Notes: generated by a model from the letters alone, not told the origin. Shown: positions 29,124 to 38,732, counted from the first letter of the stretch. The stretch: DNA of 64,000 bases from Streptococcus pseudopneumoniae (GCF_001074565.1 NZ_JUQX01000034.1:1-64000), one strand, 5' to 3'. Made by a program: numbers and translations.

Positions 29124-29861
29124 CTACTTAACCAAATAGGCAATCAAGGCTATAATCCATAGATGAGCTGGGTAGAAAATATAAAAGAAATACTTATTCC
29201 ATATAGTTTGTTCACCACGTTCCCCTTTATACAAGGCCATAAAAGGAAATACGGTGATAAAGAGCCAGTCAGAATTGTAAAGCATCATTTCCAGTGTTTG
29301 GTGCCAAGTGTCGTAAATTTGGATGGAAGTCACTAATAGGAAGGCCCACAGAAAGGCGTAGAGGAGATTTCGCAATCCCTTGCAATTTCGACAAGAGTAA
29401 CTTATCAATAGAAATGGTAGCATGGTGATGCCACCCTCAGTAAAAAGACAACCGAAAATCAAGAGACCAGCAACTCCAATCCGACGCCACAATTTCTCTT
29501 TTTTATCCAGCTCTTTTCTGGGAAAACCAATCCAAAGCATGGTGACACCGATGGCCAAAGTAAAGAAAATATTATTATTTACCATTACTCCCTTAGAGGC
29601 AAACAGGGCATTGAGTAGGCTATTACCCGCGAACATGATAAGAGCCCAACTCCAGAGACGGATGAGATAGTCTTTCAGATTTCGAGTATGGATGAATCCT
29701 TCCATAGCCATATAGGCAAACCAAACTCCCACACAACGAGTCAAGGCGTGAAGAATACCTTCCCACAGAGGAGAAACGATTCCTGTAATATGAGGGATAT
29801 GGTCTAGAATCATTACTGCCGCCATCAGGTACTTCAACTGCGTCGCATTCCATTTTTTCAT
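29124..29861 (-). CDS. TraX-like integral membrane protein
   Basis: A 245-residue protein with about seven to eight hydrophobic segments and the TraX-family opening LKYLMAAVMILDHIPH, including the conserved Asp-His. TraX of the F plasmid acetylates pilin; chromosomal streptococcal members belong to a wider acyltransferase-like membrane family whose substrates are unknown. The start at 29861 follows AGAGG. It is monocistronic as far as can be seen. No conjugation genes are nearby, so a role in conjugation is unlikely. Confidence 0.75.
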   Translation of the reverse strand: MKKWNATQLKYLMAAVMILDHIPHITGIVSPLWEGILHALTRCVGVWFAYMAMEGFIHTRNLKDYLIRLWSWALIMFAGNSLLNALFASKGVMVNNNIFFTLAIGVTMLWIGFPRKELDKKEKLWRRIGVAGLLIFGCLFTEGGITMLPFLLISYSCRNCKGLRNLLYAFLWAFLLVTSIQIYDTWHQTLEMMLYNSDWLFITVFPFMALYKGERGEQTIWNKYFFYIFYPAHLWIIALIAYLVK

Positions 29862-29938
29862 AATAAACCTCTTTCTTTTTGATCTACATAGAGTATAGCA
29901 TACATTTCCACGCATAATCGTACACCTATCTTACATTT

Positions 29939-29971
29939 AAAAAGCCTATCTTACATTTTTGTAAGACAGGC
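29939..29971 (-). terminator. terminator of the polyamine operon
   Basis: GCCTATCTTACA / TGTAAGACAGGC arms (one mismatch) with a 4-base loop; TTTTT follows on the - strand. Located 35 bases past aguB. Confidence 0.8.
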
Positions 29972-30005
29972 GTGAATGTCAAAAATTTACTATGAAATGT
30001 ATCTT

Positions 30006-30881
30006 CTAATCCGTAATTCGTTGGTACATTTCTGGTCTTCTATCTCGAAACAAGCCCCAGTTTAGACGCTCGCTTGCTCCCTTATCAAGGTCATAAGTTG
30101 CTAACAGAACAGCTTCTCCTTGTCTTTCGGCTTGCTCTAGAATAGCTCCCGTTTCATCCGTCATAAAGGAGGAACCGTAGAAGTCAAGACTAGAACTCTG
30201 TCCACCATTTTCCTCACTTGGAGTGACTTCCTCTAATCCATAACGATTGGCTGCAATGACTGGAACAATATTTGCTGCTGCGTGTCCTTGCATAGTACGT
30301 TGCCAGTGACCACAACTGTCTGTATCCAAAATTGGTTCTGAACCGATAGCTGTTGGATAAAAGAGCAATTCTGCACCATTTAATGCAAGACAGCGCGCTG
30401 TTTCAGGAAACCATTGATCCCAACAGATGCCGATCCCAATCTTAGCATAGCGAGTATCCCAGACCTTGAAACCAGTGTTACCAGGCGTAAAGAAGAATTT
30501 CTCCTGATAGTAATGATCGTCTGGTATATGTGTTTTGCGATAAACTCCTAATACTTCTCCATCCGCATCAATGACAGCAATAGAATTGTATAAGACATTA
30601 CCATCTTTTTCATAGAAACTGATTGGTAAAACAACCTGCAGTTCCTTAGCAAGCACTTTAAAATGCTGAATAGCTGTATTTTCTGTCACCGACTGGGCAA
30701 ACTGATAGTAGTCATACTGGCGTTCCTGACAGAAATAGGGACGTTCAAACAACTCTGGCAAGAGAATGATTTGTGCACCTTGACCTGCAGCTTGACGTAC
30801 TAAACGCTCCGCTGTTTGGATATTTGTTGCTACATCCTTGGCACATTGCATCTGGATTGCTGCAACTCTTACATTTCTCAT
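30006..30881 (-). CDS. aguB: N-carbamoylputrescine amidase
   Basis: Nitrilase-superfamily amidase of 291 residues that converts N-carbamoylputrescine to putrescine, CO2 and ammonia. The Glu-Lys-Cys triad is visible: LLPELFE, YRKTHIPDDH and GIGICWDQWFPE. It is the last gene of the operon, 9 bases after aguA, with GGAGAAAAAG before the ATG. Together with aguA it completes the arginine to putrescine route started by speA. Length matches plant and bacterial CPA enzymes. Confidence 0.93.
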   Translation of the reverse strand: MRNVRVAAIQMQCAKDVATNIQTAERLVRQAAGQGAQIILLPELFERPYFCQERQYDYYQFAQSVTENTAIQHFKVLAKELQVVLPISFYEKDGNVLYNSIAVIDADGEVLGVYRKTHIPDDHYYQEKFFFTPGNTGFKVWDTRYAKIGIGICWDQWFPETARCLALNGAELLFYPTAIGSEPILDTDSCGHWQRTMQGHAAANIVPVIAANRYGLEEVTPSEENGGQSSSLDFYGSSFMTDETGAILEQAERQGEAVLLATYDLDKGASERLNWGLFRDRRPEMYQRITD

Positions 30882-30890
30882 CTTTTTCTC

Positions 30891-31976
30891 CTATTCAGGG
30901 ATTTGTTGGGTGATACAGTGGATATTGCCACCACCTAAAAGAATATCTCTAGCTGGTATTCCGACAACTTTACGATCTGGGAAACAGTTGCTGAGGATAT
31001 CTAGGGCCACTTGGTCGTTTACATCCTCAAACTGGGGAACCAAGACAGATTTGTTGGCAATATAAAAATTGACATAGGAAGCTGCAAGACGTTCACCTGC
31101 ATAACGCTCTTCTTCCCCTTCTTCATAGATGTAGCCTGGCAAATCCTCTTCGGTTACAACTTGATGAAGCGCTGGGATTGGCAATTTATGAATAGTGAAG
31201 GGACGCCCTTTTGCATCTGTTTCCTTCTCTAAAAGAGCTAAATCAGCTACAGACATAGCATACTGGGGATCGTTTTGATCATCTGTCCAAGCTAAGACAA
31301 GTTCCGCAGGACCAACAAAGGCAGCAACATTGTCAACATGTTCATTGGTTTCGTCCTGATAAATACCGTAAGGAAGCCAAATAACTTTTTCAGCACCAAG
31401 ACTCTCTAATAAGGTGTTTTCAATTTGCTCTTTAGACAGGTGGGGATTGCGTCCAGGACTTAGAAGACAACTTTCAGTCACAAGAATGGTTCCTTGACCA
31501 TCGCTATGGATCGCGCCTCCTTCCAGTACAAAAGGTTTGGCATCGTAAACAGGCATTTCCAAGACCTCAGCAAAACAACTGGCTACTTGGTCATCATCTT
31601 TATAATCTTGGTAGAGGCCATCGACTGCACCACCCCAGGCATTGAAAGACCAATCGACTGCCAACTTTTCTCTTTTATCATTGACGAGAATGGTTGGGCC
31701 TGTATCTCTAGCCCAGGCATCATTGGTGGGAATGTCTAAATAAACGACCTTGTCTCCAAGATAAGATTGGGCTTCAGATAGATAGTCCTGCTCCACCAAA
31801 AGATAAACAGTTTCCCCTTCTGCTATGGTCTTTATAATTTGGCTAAATGCTTTTTTTGCAGCCTTTCCTTGAAAGGGCCATGAACCTGGTCGAGTTGGCC
31901 AAATCATCAAAGTACCATGATGGGGTTCGTATTCTGCAGGCATACGATAGCCTAGTTTTTTCGGAGTTTCTATCAT
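30891..31976 (-). CDS. aguA: agmatine deiminase
   Basis: A 361-residue guanidino-group-modifying enzyme that turns agmatine into N-carbamoylputrescine and ammonia. The catalytic Cys is in [13 protein letters not shown] near the C-terminus, the His in the [11 protein letters not shown] segment, and acidic substrate contacts in WARDTGPT. Its ATG overlaps the nspC stop (ATGA), so translation is coupled. In some lactic acid bacteria AguA belongs to an energy-yielding agmatine pathway; here its neighbours show a biosynthetic role. Confidence 0.93.
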   Translation of the reverse strand: MIETPKKLGYRMPAEYEPHHGTLMIWPTRPGSWPFQGKAAKKAFSQIIKTIAEGETVYLLVEQDYLSEAQSYLGDKVVYLDIPTNDAWARDTGPTILVNDKREKLAVDWSFNAWGGAVDGLYQDYKDDDQVASCFAEVLEMPVYDAKPFVLEGGAIHSDGQGTILVTESCLLSPGRNPHLSKEQIENTLLESLGAEKVIWLPYGIYQDETNEHVDNVAAFVGPAELVLAWTDDQNDPQYAMSVADLALLEKETDAKGRPFTIHKLPIPALHQVVTEEDLPGYIYEEGEEERYAGERLAASYVNFYIANKSVLVPQFEDVNDQVALDILSNCFPDRKVVGIPARDILLGGGNIHCITQQIPE

Positions 31977-33100
31977 GATAATCTCCCTTTAAAGTCTTGA
32001 TAGCCGAAAGCTTTGACTAAGCTGCAGTCTCCCTGCTTGTCCATAAGATAGAGGCTTGGCAATCCAATACCGTTAAAGGTATTATTTTTAACAAATGAGT
32101 AAATAGCCATGTCTTCAAAATAAAGTCTATCACCGATTTGGATTGGATTTTCAAAGCTATAATCGCCAATCACATCACCCGTCAGACAGGTATTAGAAGA
32201 GAGTCTATAAGTATGGGCTTTTTCCTGTGGCTCAAAGCCGTTTCTCAAAGGTGGACGATAGGGCATCTCAAGTACATCAGGCATATGGCAGGTCGCAGAG
32301 GCGTCTAAAACCAAGATCTCCATACCGTTTTCGACAATATCCAATACCTCAGTTGCCAGATAACCTGCATTGAGCGCAATGGCTTCGCCTGGCTCGATAT
32401 AGACTTCAAGATTGTAAGTATTTCGGATACGCTTGATTTCAGAAATCAGCAAATCCACATCATAGTCTTCTCTTGTGATATGATGTCCGCCACCCATATT
32501 GAGCCATTTAACTTGATGTAAGTAAGAACCAAACTGCTCTTCTACTGCTTTCAAAGTTGTCTCTAAATCATCTGCCCCTTGCTCACAAAGAGTATGAAAA
32601 TGAAGTCCGTCCACTAAATCCAACAAATCACTAGGAATTTTATCAAGTGTTACACCAAAACGAGAACCTGGTGCACAAGGGTCATAGAGCGCGTGATCTC
32701 CTTGGGTTGAACATTGAGGATTGATACGCAAACCGACACTAATACCAGCCTCACGACAACGAGGCCCATGTTTACGCAACTGTCTCTCCGAATTAAAGAC
32801 AATATGGTCTGTAATTTCAAGTAATTCCTCCAAGTCCGCATCCTTGAAAGCTGGAGCAAATACATGGACTTCCCCCGGGAATTCTTCTCTAGCTAGCTTG
32901 GCCTCATAGAGACCACTTGCAGTTGTACCAGATAGGTACTGGCTAATCAAGGGATAGGTTTTGTAGAGGGAATATGCTTTCTGGGCAAGCAAAACCTTGC
33001 AACCAGCTTCTTCTTGTACATATTGTAAAATGCGACAGTTGGCTTCTAACTTTGCTAAGTCAATGACGTAAGCTGGTGTTGGTACATGTTCTAGCTTCAT
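31973..33100 (-). CDS. nspC: carboxynorspermidine/carboxyspermidine decarboxylase
   Basis: PLP enzyme of the alanine-racemase-like fold, 375 residues, that removes CO2 from carboxyspermidine to give spermidine. The PLP Lys is in [11 protein letters not shown] near residue 34. The C-terminal [14 protein letters not shown] and [13 protein letters not shown] motifs are typical. The chosen start at 33100 gives [12 protein letters not shown] and overlaps the lys1 stop (TAATG). It is directly paired with the dehydrogenase that makes its substrate. Confidence 0.9.
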   Translation of the reverse strand: MKLEHVPTPAYVIDLAKLEANCRILQYVQEEAGCKVLLAQKAYSLYKTYPLISQYLSGTTASGLYEAKLAREEFPGEVHVFAPAFKDADLEELLEITDHIVFNSERQLRKHGPRCREAGISVGLRINPQCSTQGDHALYDPCAPGSRFGVTLDKIPSDLLDLVDGLHFHTLCEQGADDLETTLKAVEEQFGSYLHQVKWLNMGGGHHITREDYDVDLLISEIKRIRNTYNLEVYIEPGEAIALNAGYLATEVLDIVENGMEILVLDASATCHMPDVLEMPYRPPLRNGFEPQEKAHTYRLSSNTCLTGDVIGDYSFENPIQIGDRLYFEDMAIYSFVKNNTFNGIGLPSLYLMDKQGDCSLVKAFGYQDFKGRLS

Positions 33101-34359
33101 TAGTCCACCATTTGTGGGTTTTCTACCACAACCCATGGCAATCCGTACTCATTCAAAGCTTCCATGAATGGATCTGGATCTAATTCTTCAAGGTTATAAA
33201 CTCCAGGTTGTTTCCAAGTTCCGTTCATAACTAATTTTGTCCCAATCATAGCTGGAACTCCTGTTGTGTAAGAAATAGCTTGTGAACCAACTTCTGCGTA
33301 GCACTCCTGATGGTCGCAAACATTGTAGATGTAGATTGTCTTTTCAACGCCATCTTTGACACCTGTAAAGATACAGCCGATATTTGTTTTTCCAACAGTG
33401 CGTGGGCCAAGGCTTGCAGGATCTGGAAGCAAGGCTTTCAAGAATTGGATTGGTACGATTTCTTGGCCGTTAAAGTTAATAGCATCTGTACGAAGGAGTC
33501 CGACATTTTCCAAGCATTTCATGTGCGTTAGATAAGATTGGCCAAAAGTCATAAAGAAACGAATGCGTTTAACACCTGGGATGTTTTTGGCAAGTGATTC
33601 AATTTCTTCATGGTGGAGGAGATACATGTCTTTTTGACCAACTTGAGGGAAATCATACTCACGTTTGATAGACATAGCTTCAACTTCTACCCATTTTCCA
33701 TCTTCCCAGTAAGAACCTGGTGCAGAAACCTCACGGAGATTGATTTCTGGGTTAAAGTTTGTTGCAAATGGATAACCGTGGTCACCACCATTACAGTCTA
33801 AAATGTCGATATAGTGGATTTCATCAAAATAGTGTTTGAGAGCATAGGCTGAAAAGACGCTGGTTACCCCTGGGTCAAAACCAGATCCAAGCAGAGCTGT
33901 CAAGCCTGCTTCTTTGAATTTTTCCTGATAAGCCCACTGCCATGAATAATCAAAGTAGGCTGTAAAACCAAGTTCCTTGCAGCGTTTTTCGTAGATGGCA
34001 CGCCACTCAGGATCTTCTGTATCCTCTGCCTCGTAGTTAGCTGTGTCGATATAGTGAACTCCAGTCGCTAAACAAGCGTCCATAATGGTCAAGTCTTGGT
34101 ATGGTAAAGCTACGTTCAAAACGGCTTCTGGCTTGTAGCTTTCAATCAAAGCAATCACTTCTTCAACCTTGTCAGCGTCAAGGGCAGCTGTCTCAATCTT
34201 TGTACTTGTTTTGCCTTCTAATTTAGCCTTCAAGTCATCGCATTTTGACTTGGTACGGCTAGCAATCATAATCTCTGTGAAGGTTTCGCTATCTTGGCAA
34301 ATCTTTGAAATAGCAACTTGGGCAACGCCCCCACATCCAATAACTAGTAAACGACTCAT
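33100..34359 (-). CDS. lys1: carboxyspermidine dehydrogenase (saccharopine dehydrogenase family)
   Basis: A 419-residue NAD(P)H-binding protein of the saccharopine dehydrogenase family, beginning LLVIGCGGVAQV (Rossmann motif). In an operon with nspC the family member is carboxy(nor)spermidine synthase. It condenses putrescine (or diaminopropane) with aspartate semialdehyde and reduces the product. It is therefore better read as a polyamine enzyme than as a lysine one, although the lys1 name is in use. Its start overlaps the speE stop by four bases. Confidence 0.88.
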   Translation of the reverse strand: MSRLLVIGCGGVAQVAISKICQDSETFTEIMIASRTKSKCDDLKAKLEGKTSTKIETAALDADKVEEVIALIESYKPEAVLNVALPYQDLTIMDACLATGVHYIDTANYEAEDTEDPEWRAIYEKRCKELGFTAYFDYSWQWAYQEKFKEAGLTALLGSGFDPGVTSVFSAYALKHYFDEIHYIDILDCNGGDHGYPFATNFNPEINLREVSAPGSYWEDGKWVEVEAMSIKREYDFPQVGQKDMYLLHHEEIESLAKNIPGVKRIRFFMTFGQSYLTHMKCLENVGLLRTDAINFNGQEIVPIQFLKALLPDPASLGPRTVGKTNIGCIFTGVKDGVEKTIYIYNVCDHQECYAEVGSQAISYTTGVPAMIGTKLVMNGTWKQPGVYNLEELDPDPFMEALNEYGLPWVVVENPQMVD

Positions 34360-35216
34360 TTTTTTCCTTCCTCTTCTTCTAAAATGTCCTCAACATACTT
34401 GGGCAACATAAAGGCCCCCACATGTAAGTTTGCAGTGTAGTATTCTGTGAAAAGCTGGCGTTTTTTCCAGCCTTCCTTGTCAAAATCTTTGACAGGGTGG
34501 TATTTTTTCGATGCAAATCCAAACAACCAATAGCCAGCTGGGCTAGTTGGAATATGGGCCTGATAGACCCGACTGATTGGAAAGGCTTGATTGACCTTAC
34601 GGTGCATACTTCGGCAAGCTGACTCATCTTCGTCAAAGAAAGGACTACCATGCTGATAAATCATGATGCCGTCTTCTTTCAAGGCTCTGTAACTGTTCCC
34701 ATAAAATTCCTTGGTAAAGAGCCCTTCCGTATGTCCAAATGGATCTGTCGCATCGTTGATGATAATATCGTAGTCATCTTCACAGTTTCGTAAAAAGCGT
34801 AGTCCATTTTGGTAGTAAATGGTAACACGGGGATCATCTAGCCCTGCAGCAAAGTCTGGGAAATACTCACGACAGACTTCAACCAGCATCTCATCCGGTT
34901 CCACAATATCGATTTGCTCCAGTTCAGGATAGAGGGTTAATACTTGGGCAACACCACCGTCACCACCCCCAATAACCAAGACTTTCTTGGGATTTGGGTG
35001 GACAGCCATGGGAACGTGTACGGTCATCTCATTGTAAACAAAATCATCTGCATCTGAGAATAAGACATGCCCATTTAAAATCAGTATTTTCCCAAAAGCT
35101 GGCGTATCCAAGACTTCGATATCCTGCCATTCACTTTTACCAGCGTAGAGTTGTTTGGCTGTTCTCAGGGACAATTTGACATCTGGAGTATGAACTTCAG
35201 AAAACCATAAATCCAT
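34356..35216 (-). CDS. speE: spermidine synthase-like aminopropyltransferase
   Basis: A 286-residue SpeE-family enzyme. GGGDGGVAQV near residue 81, the acidic VEPDEML, and INDATDPFGHTEGLF form the cofactor and putrescine sites. SpeE normally uses decarboxylated S-adenosylmethionine, but no SpeD is seen here, while the operon holds the complete alternative carboxyspermidine route. Its gene abuts speA with no gap. It may act on another polyamine or make a redundant product; the fold is sure, the reaction less so. Confidence 0.9.
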   Translation of the reverse strand: MDLWFSEVHTPDVKLSLRTAKQLYAGKSEWQDIEVLDTPAFGKILILNGHVLFSDADDFVYNEMTVHVPMAVHPNPKKVLVIGGGDGGVAQVLTLYPELEQIDIVEPDEMLVEVCREYFPDFAAGLDDPRVTIYYQNGLRFLRNCEDDYDIIINDATDPFGHTEGLFTKEFYGNSYRALKEDGIMIYQHGSPFFDEDESACRSMHRKVNQAFPISRVYQAHIPTSPAGYWLFGFASKKYHPVKDFDKEGWKKRQLFTEYYTANLHVGAFMLPKYVEDILEEEEGKK

Positions 35217-36677
35217 CTAGTTCTCCTTTCTCTTAATGACGTTGATGTGATTGACCTCTGGATCTTCCGTTCCTTGGAGGGAACAACCACGTTCTTTGGC
35301 AAATTGGATATAGTCTACAATTTCTCGTGTAATGCGTTCACCAGGAGCCAAGATAGGAATCCCTGGAGGATAGCACATGACAAATTCTCCACAGACTTGT
35401 CCAACAGATTCGTCCAGGGTCAAACTTCTTCTCTCTGAATAGAAGGCTTCTTGTGGAGACAGCACTAACTCGGGCTGAATATATTCTCCAGCTATCAAGT
35501 CCTTCCCATCTCGTGAGTAAAGTCTCTTAATATCAGCCAAAGCGCCAACCAAACGCTCGATGTCTTGGATACGGTCACCAATCGAAATATAGGCCAAGAT
35601 ATTGCCAATATCACCAAACTCGATCTGAATGTCGTATTCATCTCGTAGGAGGTCATAAACTTCGATACCTGTTAAACCAATACCCTGAGTGTAAACTGAC
35701 AACTTGGTCACATCAAAATCACAGACAGACACACCGTCTATTAACTCTTTAGAGTAAGCATAGTAGCCACCTATGGCATTGATTTCACGACGAGCGTACT
35801 CAGATAGCTCAATGACCTTCTCAAAAGACTCTTTCCCGCGAAGGGCTAGGTTGCGACGTGAAATATCCAAACTAGACATTAACAAGTAGGAGGCGGATGT
35901 TGACTGGGTCAGGTTAATGATCTGACGAACGTACTCAGGATTCATCTGCTTCCCAATAAGTAAAATAGAGCTTTGGGTCAAACTCCCACCAGACTTATGC
36001 ATAGAAACCGCCGCCATATCAGCGCCAGCGTCCATAGCAGATAGCGGCAATTTATCTGTGAAATGCAGATGTGCTCCATGGGCTTCATCCACTAAAACAA
36101 GCATGCCTGCTTCATGAGCCATTTCTGTTAAACCCTTGAGATCTGAACAAATTCCATAGTAAGTAGGATTGTTAATCAAAATGGCCTTGGCATCTGGATG
36201 CTCCTTAATTGCCTGCGCAACACGGTCATTTTCAAGTCCTAAAGCGATGCCGATTTTAGGATCCACACTCATCTCGATATAGATGGGAATAGCACCACAT
36301 AGAACCAGCGCATTGATAGCAGATTTGTGGACATTACGTGGCAGAATAATCTTATCTCCTGCCTTGCAGGTGGAAAGAATCATGGTTTGCACGGATGAGG
36401 TTGTTCCGCCAATCATGAGAAAGGCATGCGCTGCTCCAAAAGCATCCGCAGCCAGCTCCTCTGCATCCCGAATAATCGAAATAGGATGGCCTAGATTATC
36501 CAATGGTTTCATAGAATTGACATCAATACCAACGCATTTTTCCCCTAAGAGTTCGACCAACTCTGGGTTACCACGTCCACGTTTGTGACCTGGTACATCG
36601 AAAGGTACAATTCTTTTTTTTCGTAACTTTACCAGCCCCTCATAAATAGGGGCCTGATTTTGATCTAACTTTTTCAA
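35217..36677 (-). CDS. speA: arginine decarboxylase (Orn/Lys/Arg decarboxylase family)
   Basis: Fold-type I PLP decarboxylase of 486 residues, the short Gram-positive SpeA type, also annotated cad. PLP Lys is in SMHKSGGSLTQ near residue 228; the DEAHGAH motif lies before it. With aguA and aguB downstream, arginine is the likely substrate, giving agmatine. The start codon is TTG at 36675-36677, preceded by AAAGGAG; the nearby ATG is out of frame and followed by a stop. It is the first gene of the six-gene operon and follows a structured RNA. Confidence 0.9.
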   Translation of the reverse strand: MKKLDQNQAPIYEGLVKLRKKRIVPFDVPGHKRGRGNPELVELLGEKCVGIDVNSMKPLDNLGHPISIIRDAEELAADAFGAAHAFLMIGGTTSSVQTMILSTCKAGDKIILPRNVHKSAINALVLCGAIPIYIEMSVDPKIGIALGLENDRVAQAIKEHPDAKAILINNPTYYGICSDLKGLTEMAHEAGMLVLVDEAHGAHLHFTDKLPLSAMDAGADMAAVSMHKSGGSLTQSSILLIGKQMNPEYVRQIINLTQSTSASYLLMSSLDISRRNLALRGKESFEKVIELSEYARREINAIGGYYAYSKELIDGVSVCDFDVTKLSVYTQGIGLTGIEVYDLLRDEYDIQIEFGDIGNILAYISIGDRIQDIERLVGALADIKRLYSRDGKDLIAGEYIQPELVLSPQEAFYSERRSLTLDESVGQVCGEFVMCYPPGIPILAPGERITREIVDYIQFAKERGCSLQGTEDPEVNHINVIKRKEN

Positions 36678-36742
36678 GACATACTCCTTTACCGTATTTT
36701 TAACTCCTCAAAGTGATGAGGGCGACCAAAGGTTGACTTATG

Positions 36743-36769
36743 AAAAAAGAGCAGGTTTTCACCTGCTCT
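36743..36769 (-). terminator. terminator of the structured RNA upstream of speA
   Basis: Perfect 9-base arms AGAGCAGGT / ACCTGCTCT with a four-base loop and a TTTTTT run on the - strand. It lies 66 bases before the speA start, so speA needs read-through or a second promoter. Confidence 0.9.
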
Positions 36770-37069
36770 GCAATCTTCTGACGTGTTTATTTTGGTTTCT
36801 GTTGAGTATGTCTGTTCCCGATGTTTCCTAACTCTCTAGTAGCAAATATTACGTACTTTATTGATCGTTTCACAAGATGACGTGTGCTTTCACCACACTA
36901 AAATTTATGAATTAGGACAAGCGTCCTAACATCAACTTATAAAAGTAGGCTTTTAACCCTATCAATAATGTGGCTTTTCAACCACGCTTCGGCATTCAAC
37001 CCTGCCTGTCCGTAGGCATTTTTTACTCGGGTTTATATTTGCTAGAAAACATCTTCTCATTTTCTAAGC
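36749..37069 (-). ncRNA. unclassified structured RNA upstream of the polyamine operon
   Basis: About 320 bases without a convincing reading frame, with a good promoter upstream and a perfect terminator at the end. Long-range stems pair 37047-37053 with 36820-36826 (7 bases) and 37035-37044 with 36840-36849 (10 bases). Inside are hairpins at 37004-37017 (GCCT/AGGC), 36970-36985 (GTGG/CCAC), 36912-36929 (TTAGGAC/GTCCTAA) and 36882-36898 (GTGTG/CACAC). CGGG/CCCG at 37028-37031 and 36817-36820 could form a pseudoknot. It resembles an ornate small RNA or a large riboswitch. I cannot match it to 6S, tmRNA, RNase P, SRP, T-box, glycine or lysine classes; raiA-type RNA is one candidate to test. Confidence 0.7.
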
Positions 37070-37075
37070 CTTATA

Positions 37076-37104
37076 ACTATATCATGTTTACAAAAGCTTG
37101 TAAA
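37076..37104 (-). promoter_or_regulatory. promoter of the structured RNA, with dyad operator
   Basis: TTTACA (37099-37104) and TATAGT (37076-37081) on the - strand, spacer 17 bases. A perfect dyad TTTACAA-AAGC-TTGTAAA at 37087-37104 covers the -35 box and spacer and could bind a repressor. Confidence 0.65.
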
Positions 37105-37318
37105 GTATTTTGTGAAAGTTTTTTTAAGAATTTCATTTTTTGTTCGCAAAATGGTATTTAACGATAAAAAGAAATCGTTTTAAAATGTTATAGGTATAAG
37201 AAAAATGAACCACAACCATAACATTTAGACTGGCGGTCTTACTATACCGATTTTCATCTTAATAGGCTAAGACTCGACATAAATAACTTTTTTTGTTCGG
37301 CTTCATAAAAACCTCAGT

Positions 37319-37873
37319 CTAGGAAGTAGGAATCAACTGCTCTAATTCTAATCCTGAAAGATGTCCTTGATTGTAAAGTTTTCTAAGTAAGTCCTCATCT
37401 ACGGTAATTGAATAATAGTCCGTCACAAACTCATGAAATCGCTCAAAACTATCAAAGAAATAAGATAGTAACCATTCACCACCATCCTGATCTTGGTAGG
37501 TATTTTGATGCTCTTGACCGTCATACCAGATAAAGAAGGTTGTTTCATCTTTTTGCTCTTCTGAATAAAGATTTTGATACTTTTCATCCAGTCCTTTATA
37601 AAATCCGTCTATGATGTCTTGATTCCACTCATCCGCAGCAAATTGACTTAAATTGCTTTCATGATCAAAGCCTTTTACAAGAATCATTTTATCAGTAAAT
37701 ATCACATCTAGAGAATCACCAGAACCGTTGTCAATGAGATAACGGATTCCATAGCTTTCCTCAGTTTTAACTATCAATCGAAGCCAGGTCTTGTCTGGAT
37801 CTGTTCGATACTCATCAATGACGAGCAAAGCATCTAAGCGAGTCTTAACCTTGTCCCATTCAATTTTTTCCAT
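37319..37873 (-). CDS. hypothetical acidic protein (immunity-like)
   Basis: A 184-residue, strongly acidic, probably cytoplasmic protein without signal peptide or membrane segment. Aromatic and acidic patches (FFIWYDGQEH, GGEWLLSYFFDSFERFHEF) recall the small single-domain immunity proteins of polymorphic toxin systems, but I cannot name a family. It stands 200 bases downstream of the RNA promoter on the same strand and 100 bases after the DUF1877 gene. No toxin gene is adjacent. A ribosome site is not obvious. Confidence 0.65.
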   Translation of the reverse strand: MEKIEWDKVKTRLDALLVIDEYRTDPDKTWLRLIVKTEESYGIRYLIDNGSGDSLDVIFTDKMILVKGFDHESNLSQFAADEWNQDIIDGFYKGLDEKYQNLYSEEQKDETTFFIWYDGQEHQNTYQDQDGGEWLLSYFFDSFERFHEFVTDYYSITVDEDLLRKLYNQGHLSGLELEQLIPTS

Positions 37874-37974
37874 CTCTTAAAACCTCCATGTTAAATATTT
37901 AAAATTTATTAAGATCACAAGTTCTATAATCAATTTTTATGTATTTCAACAGACTAAATGGATAGTAAAAATAC

Positions 37975-38481
37975 TTAACAAATAGTCACTAAGATATTTC
38001 CCTTGAGATCTAAGATTTTCTTATAAAAGTCCTTCATTTTTACAAAGCAGGTTCGAATTTCATCCTTGATTTCTTCCTCTTCATCAAGATAATCCCAAAT
38101 ATCGGGATACAAATCTGCCTTCTTGCACGCTTCCATGCTAAAGTCTGCCAGAGCCCCATCCATGTCAAAATTCTCTAAAGCTTGAACACTCTCAGCTATT
38201 TTTGAGTGTTCAGTATAGGCTATATATTCTGACACATTTTCTAAAGGGGTCACTCCCAAGACAGCTTCTCTCAAAGGATCGTCATCCATAAATTCTGAAC
38301 TACTAAAGCCTGTCATAACAAAGAGTAAGGCGTCCCACATTTTGTCAATATCTATCAACGTCTCATTTTCCTTAGGATAATCCTCTACTAAGTCAAACAA
38401 TTCCTCTTCCTGACGAGAATCTGGCTCTATTTGGCTTAATTCATTGTCAGATAGATATCGATAATTAGCAATCATTCCCAT
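37975..38481 (-). CDS. DUF1877 (YfbM-like) family protein
   Basis: A 168-residue protein opening MGMIANYRYLSDNEL, with LIDIDKMWDALLFVMTG at about residues 42-58. Both are typical of the DUF1877/YfbM family. Such proteins are cytoplasmic, of unknown biochemical role, and frequently found beside toxin-immunity genes. AGGAGGAAA precedes the ATG. In this region it lies among other orphan small acidic proteins. Confidence 0.8.
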   Translation of the reverse strand: MGMIANYRYLSDNELSQIEPDSRQEEELFDLVEDYPKENETLIDIDKMWDALLFVMTGFSSSEFMDDDPLREAVLGVTPLENVSEYIAYTEHSKIAESVQALENFDMDGALADFSMEACKKADLYPDIWDYLDEEEEIKDEIRTCFVKMKDFYKKILDLKGNILVTIC

Positions 38482-38579
38482 AAAGTTTCCTCCTATTAGT
38501 CCCCTTTCTTGAAAAAGGCAAGAAATCTACTGTTTTTGGACACTCCTCGTTATTTCTCCTTCTCATCCTCAGTCACTTC

Positions 38580-38732
38580 TCAGACTTCTGACTGATAGCC
38601 CTCACCGTCAATATCATAGCGCTGCATATAGCCTAAAAATCGCTCTTTATTATTTGTCTTACGAGGTTTGAGAATGTTTACAGCCCAGAATCCGATCAGA
38701 ATGACAACTAAAAGCGCTACTACTGTCTCCAT
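38580..38732 (-). CDS. small membrane protein (50 residues)
   Basis: A short open frame beginning METVVALLVVILIGFWAVNI, one membrane helix, followed by a basic KPRKTNNKERF and a polar tail. GGGAGAA lies 5 bases before the ATG. It sits between the DUF4300 pseudogene and the DUF1877 gene on the same strand. The good ribosome site and clean membrane-helix-plus-basic design support a real gene. Function unknown. Confidence 0.6.
   Translation of the reverse strand: METVVALLVVILIGFWAVNILKPRKTNNKERFLGYMQRYDIDGEGYQSEV

Noticed and set aside
36743..37069. 6S, tmRNA, RNase P or T-box as identity of the speA-upstream RNA
   Set aside because: The multi-branched fold is not the single long hairpin of 6S; the tmRNA tRNA-like ends, RNase P core GAGGAAAGTC and T-box GGTGG-type antiterminator sequences are absent.
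36970..37161. 63-codon + strand frame within the structured RNA region
   Set aside because: No ribosome site, and the opposite strand shows promoter, paired stems and terminator.
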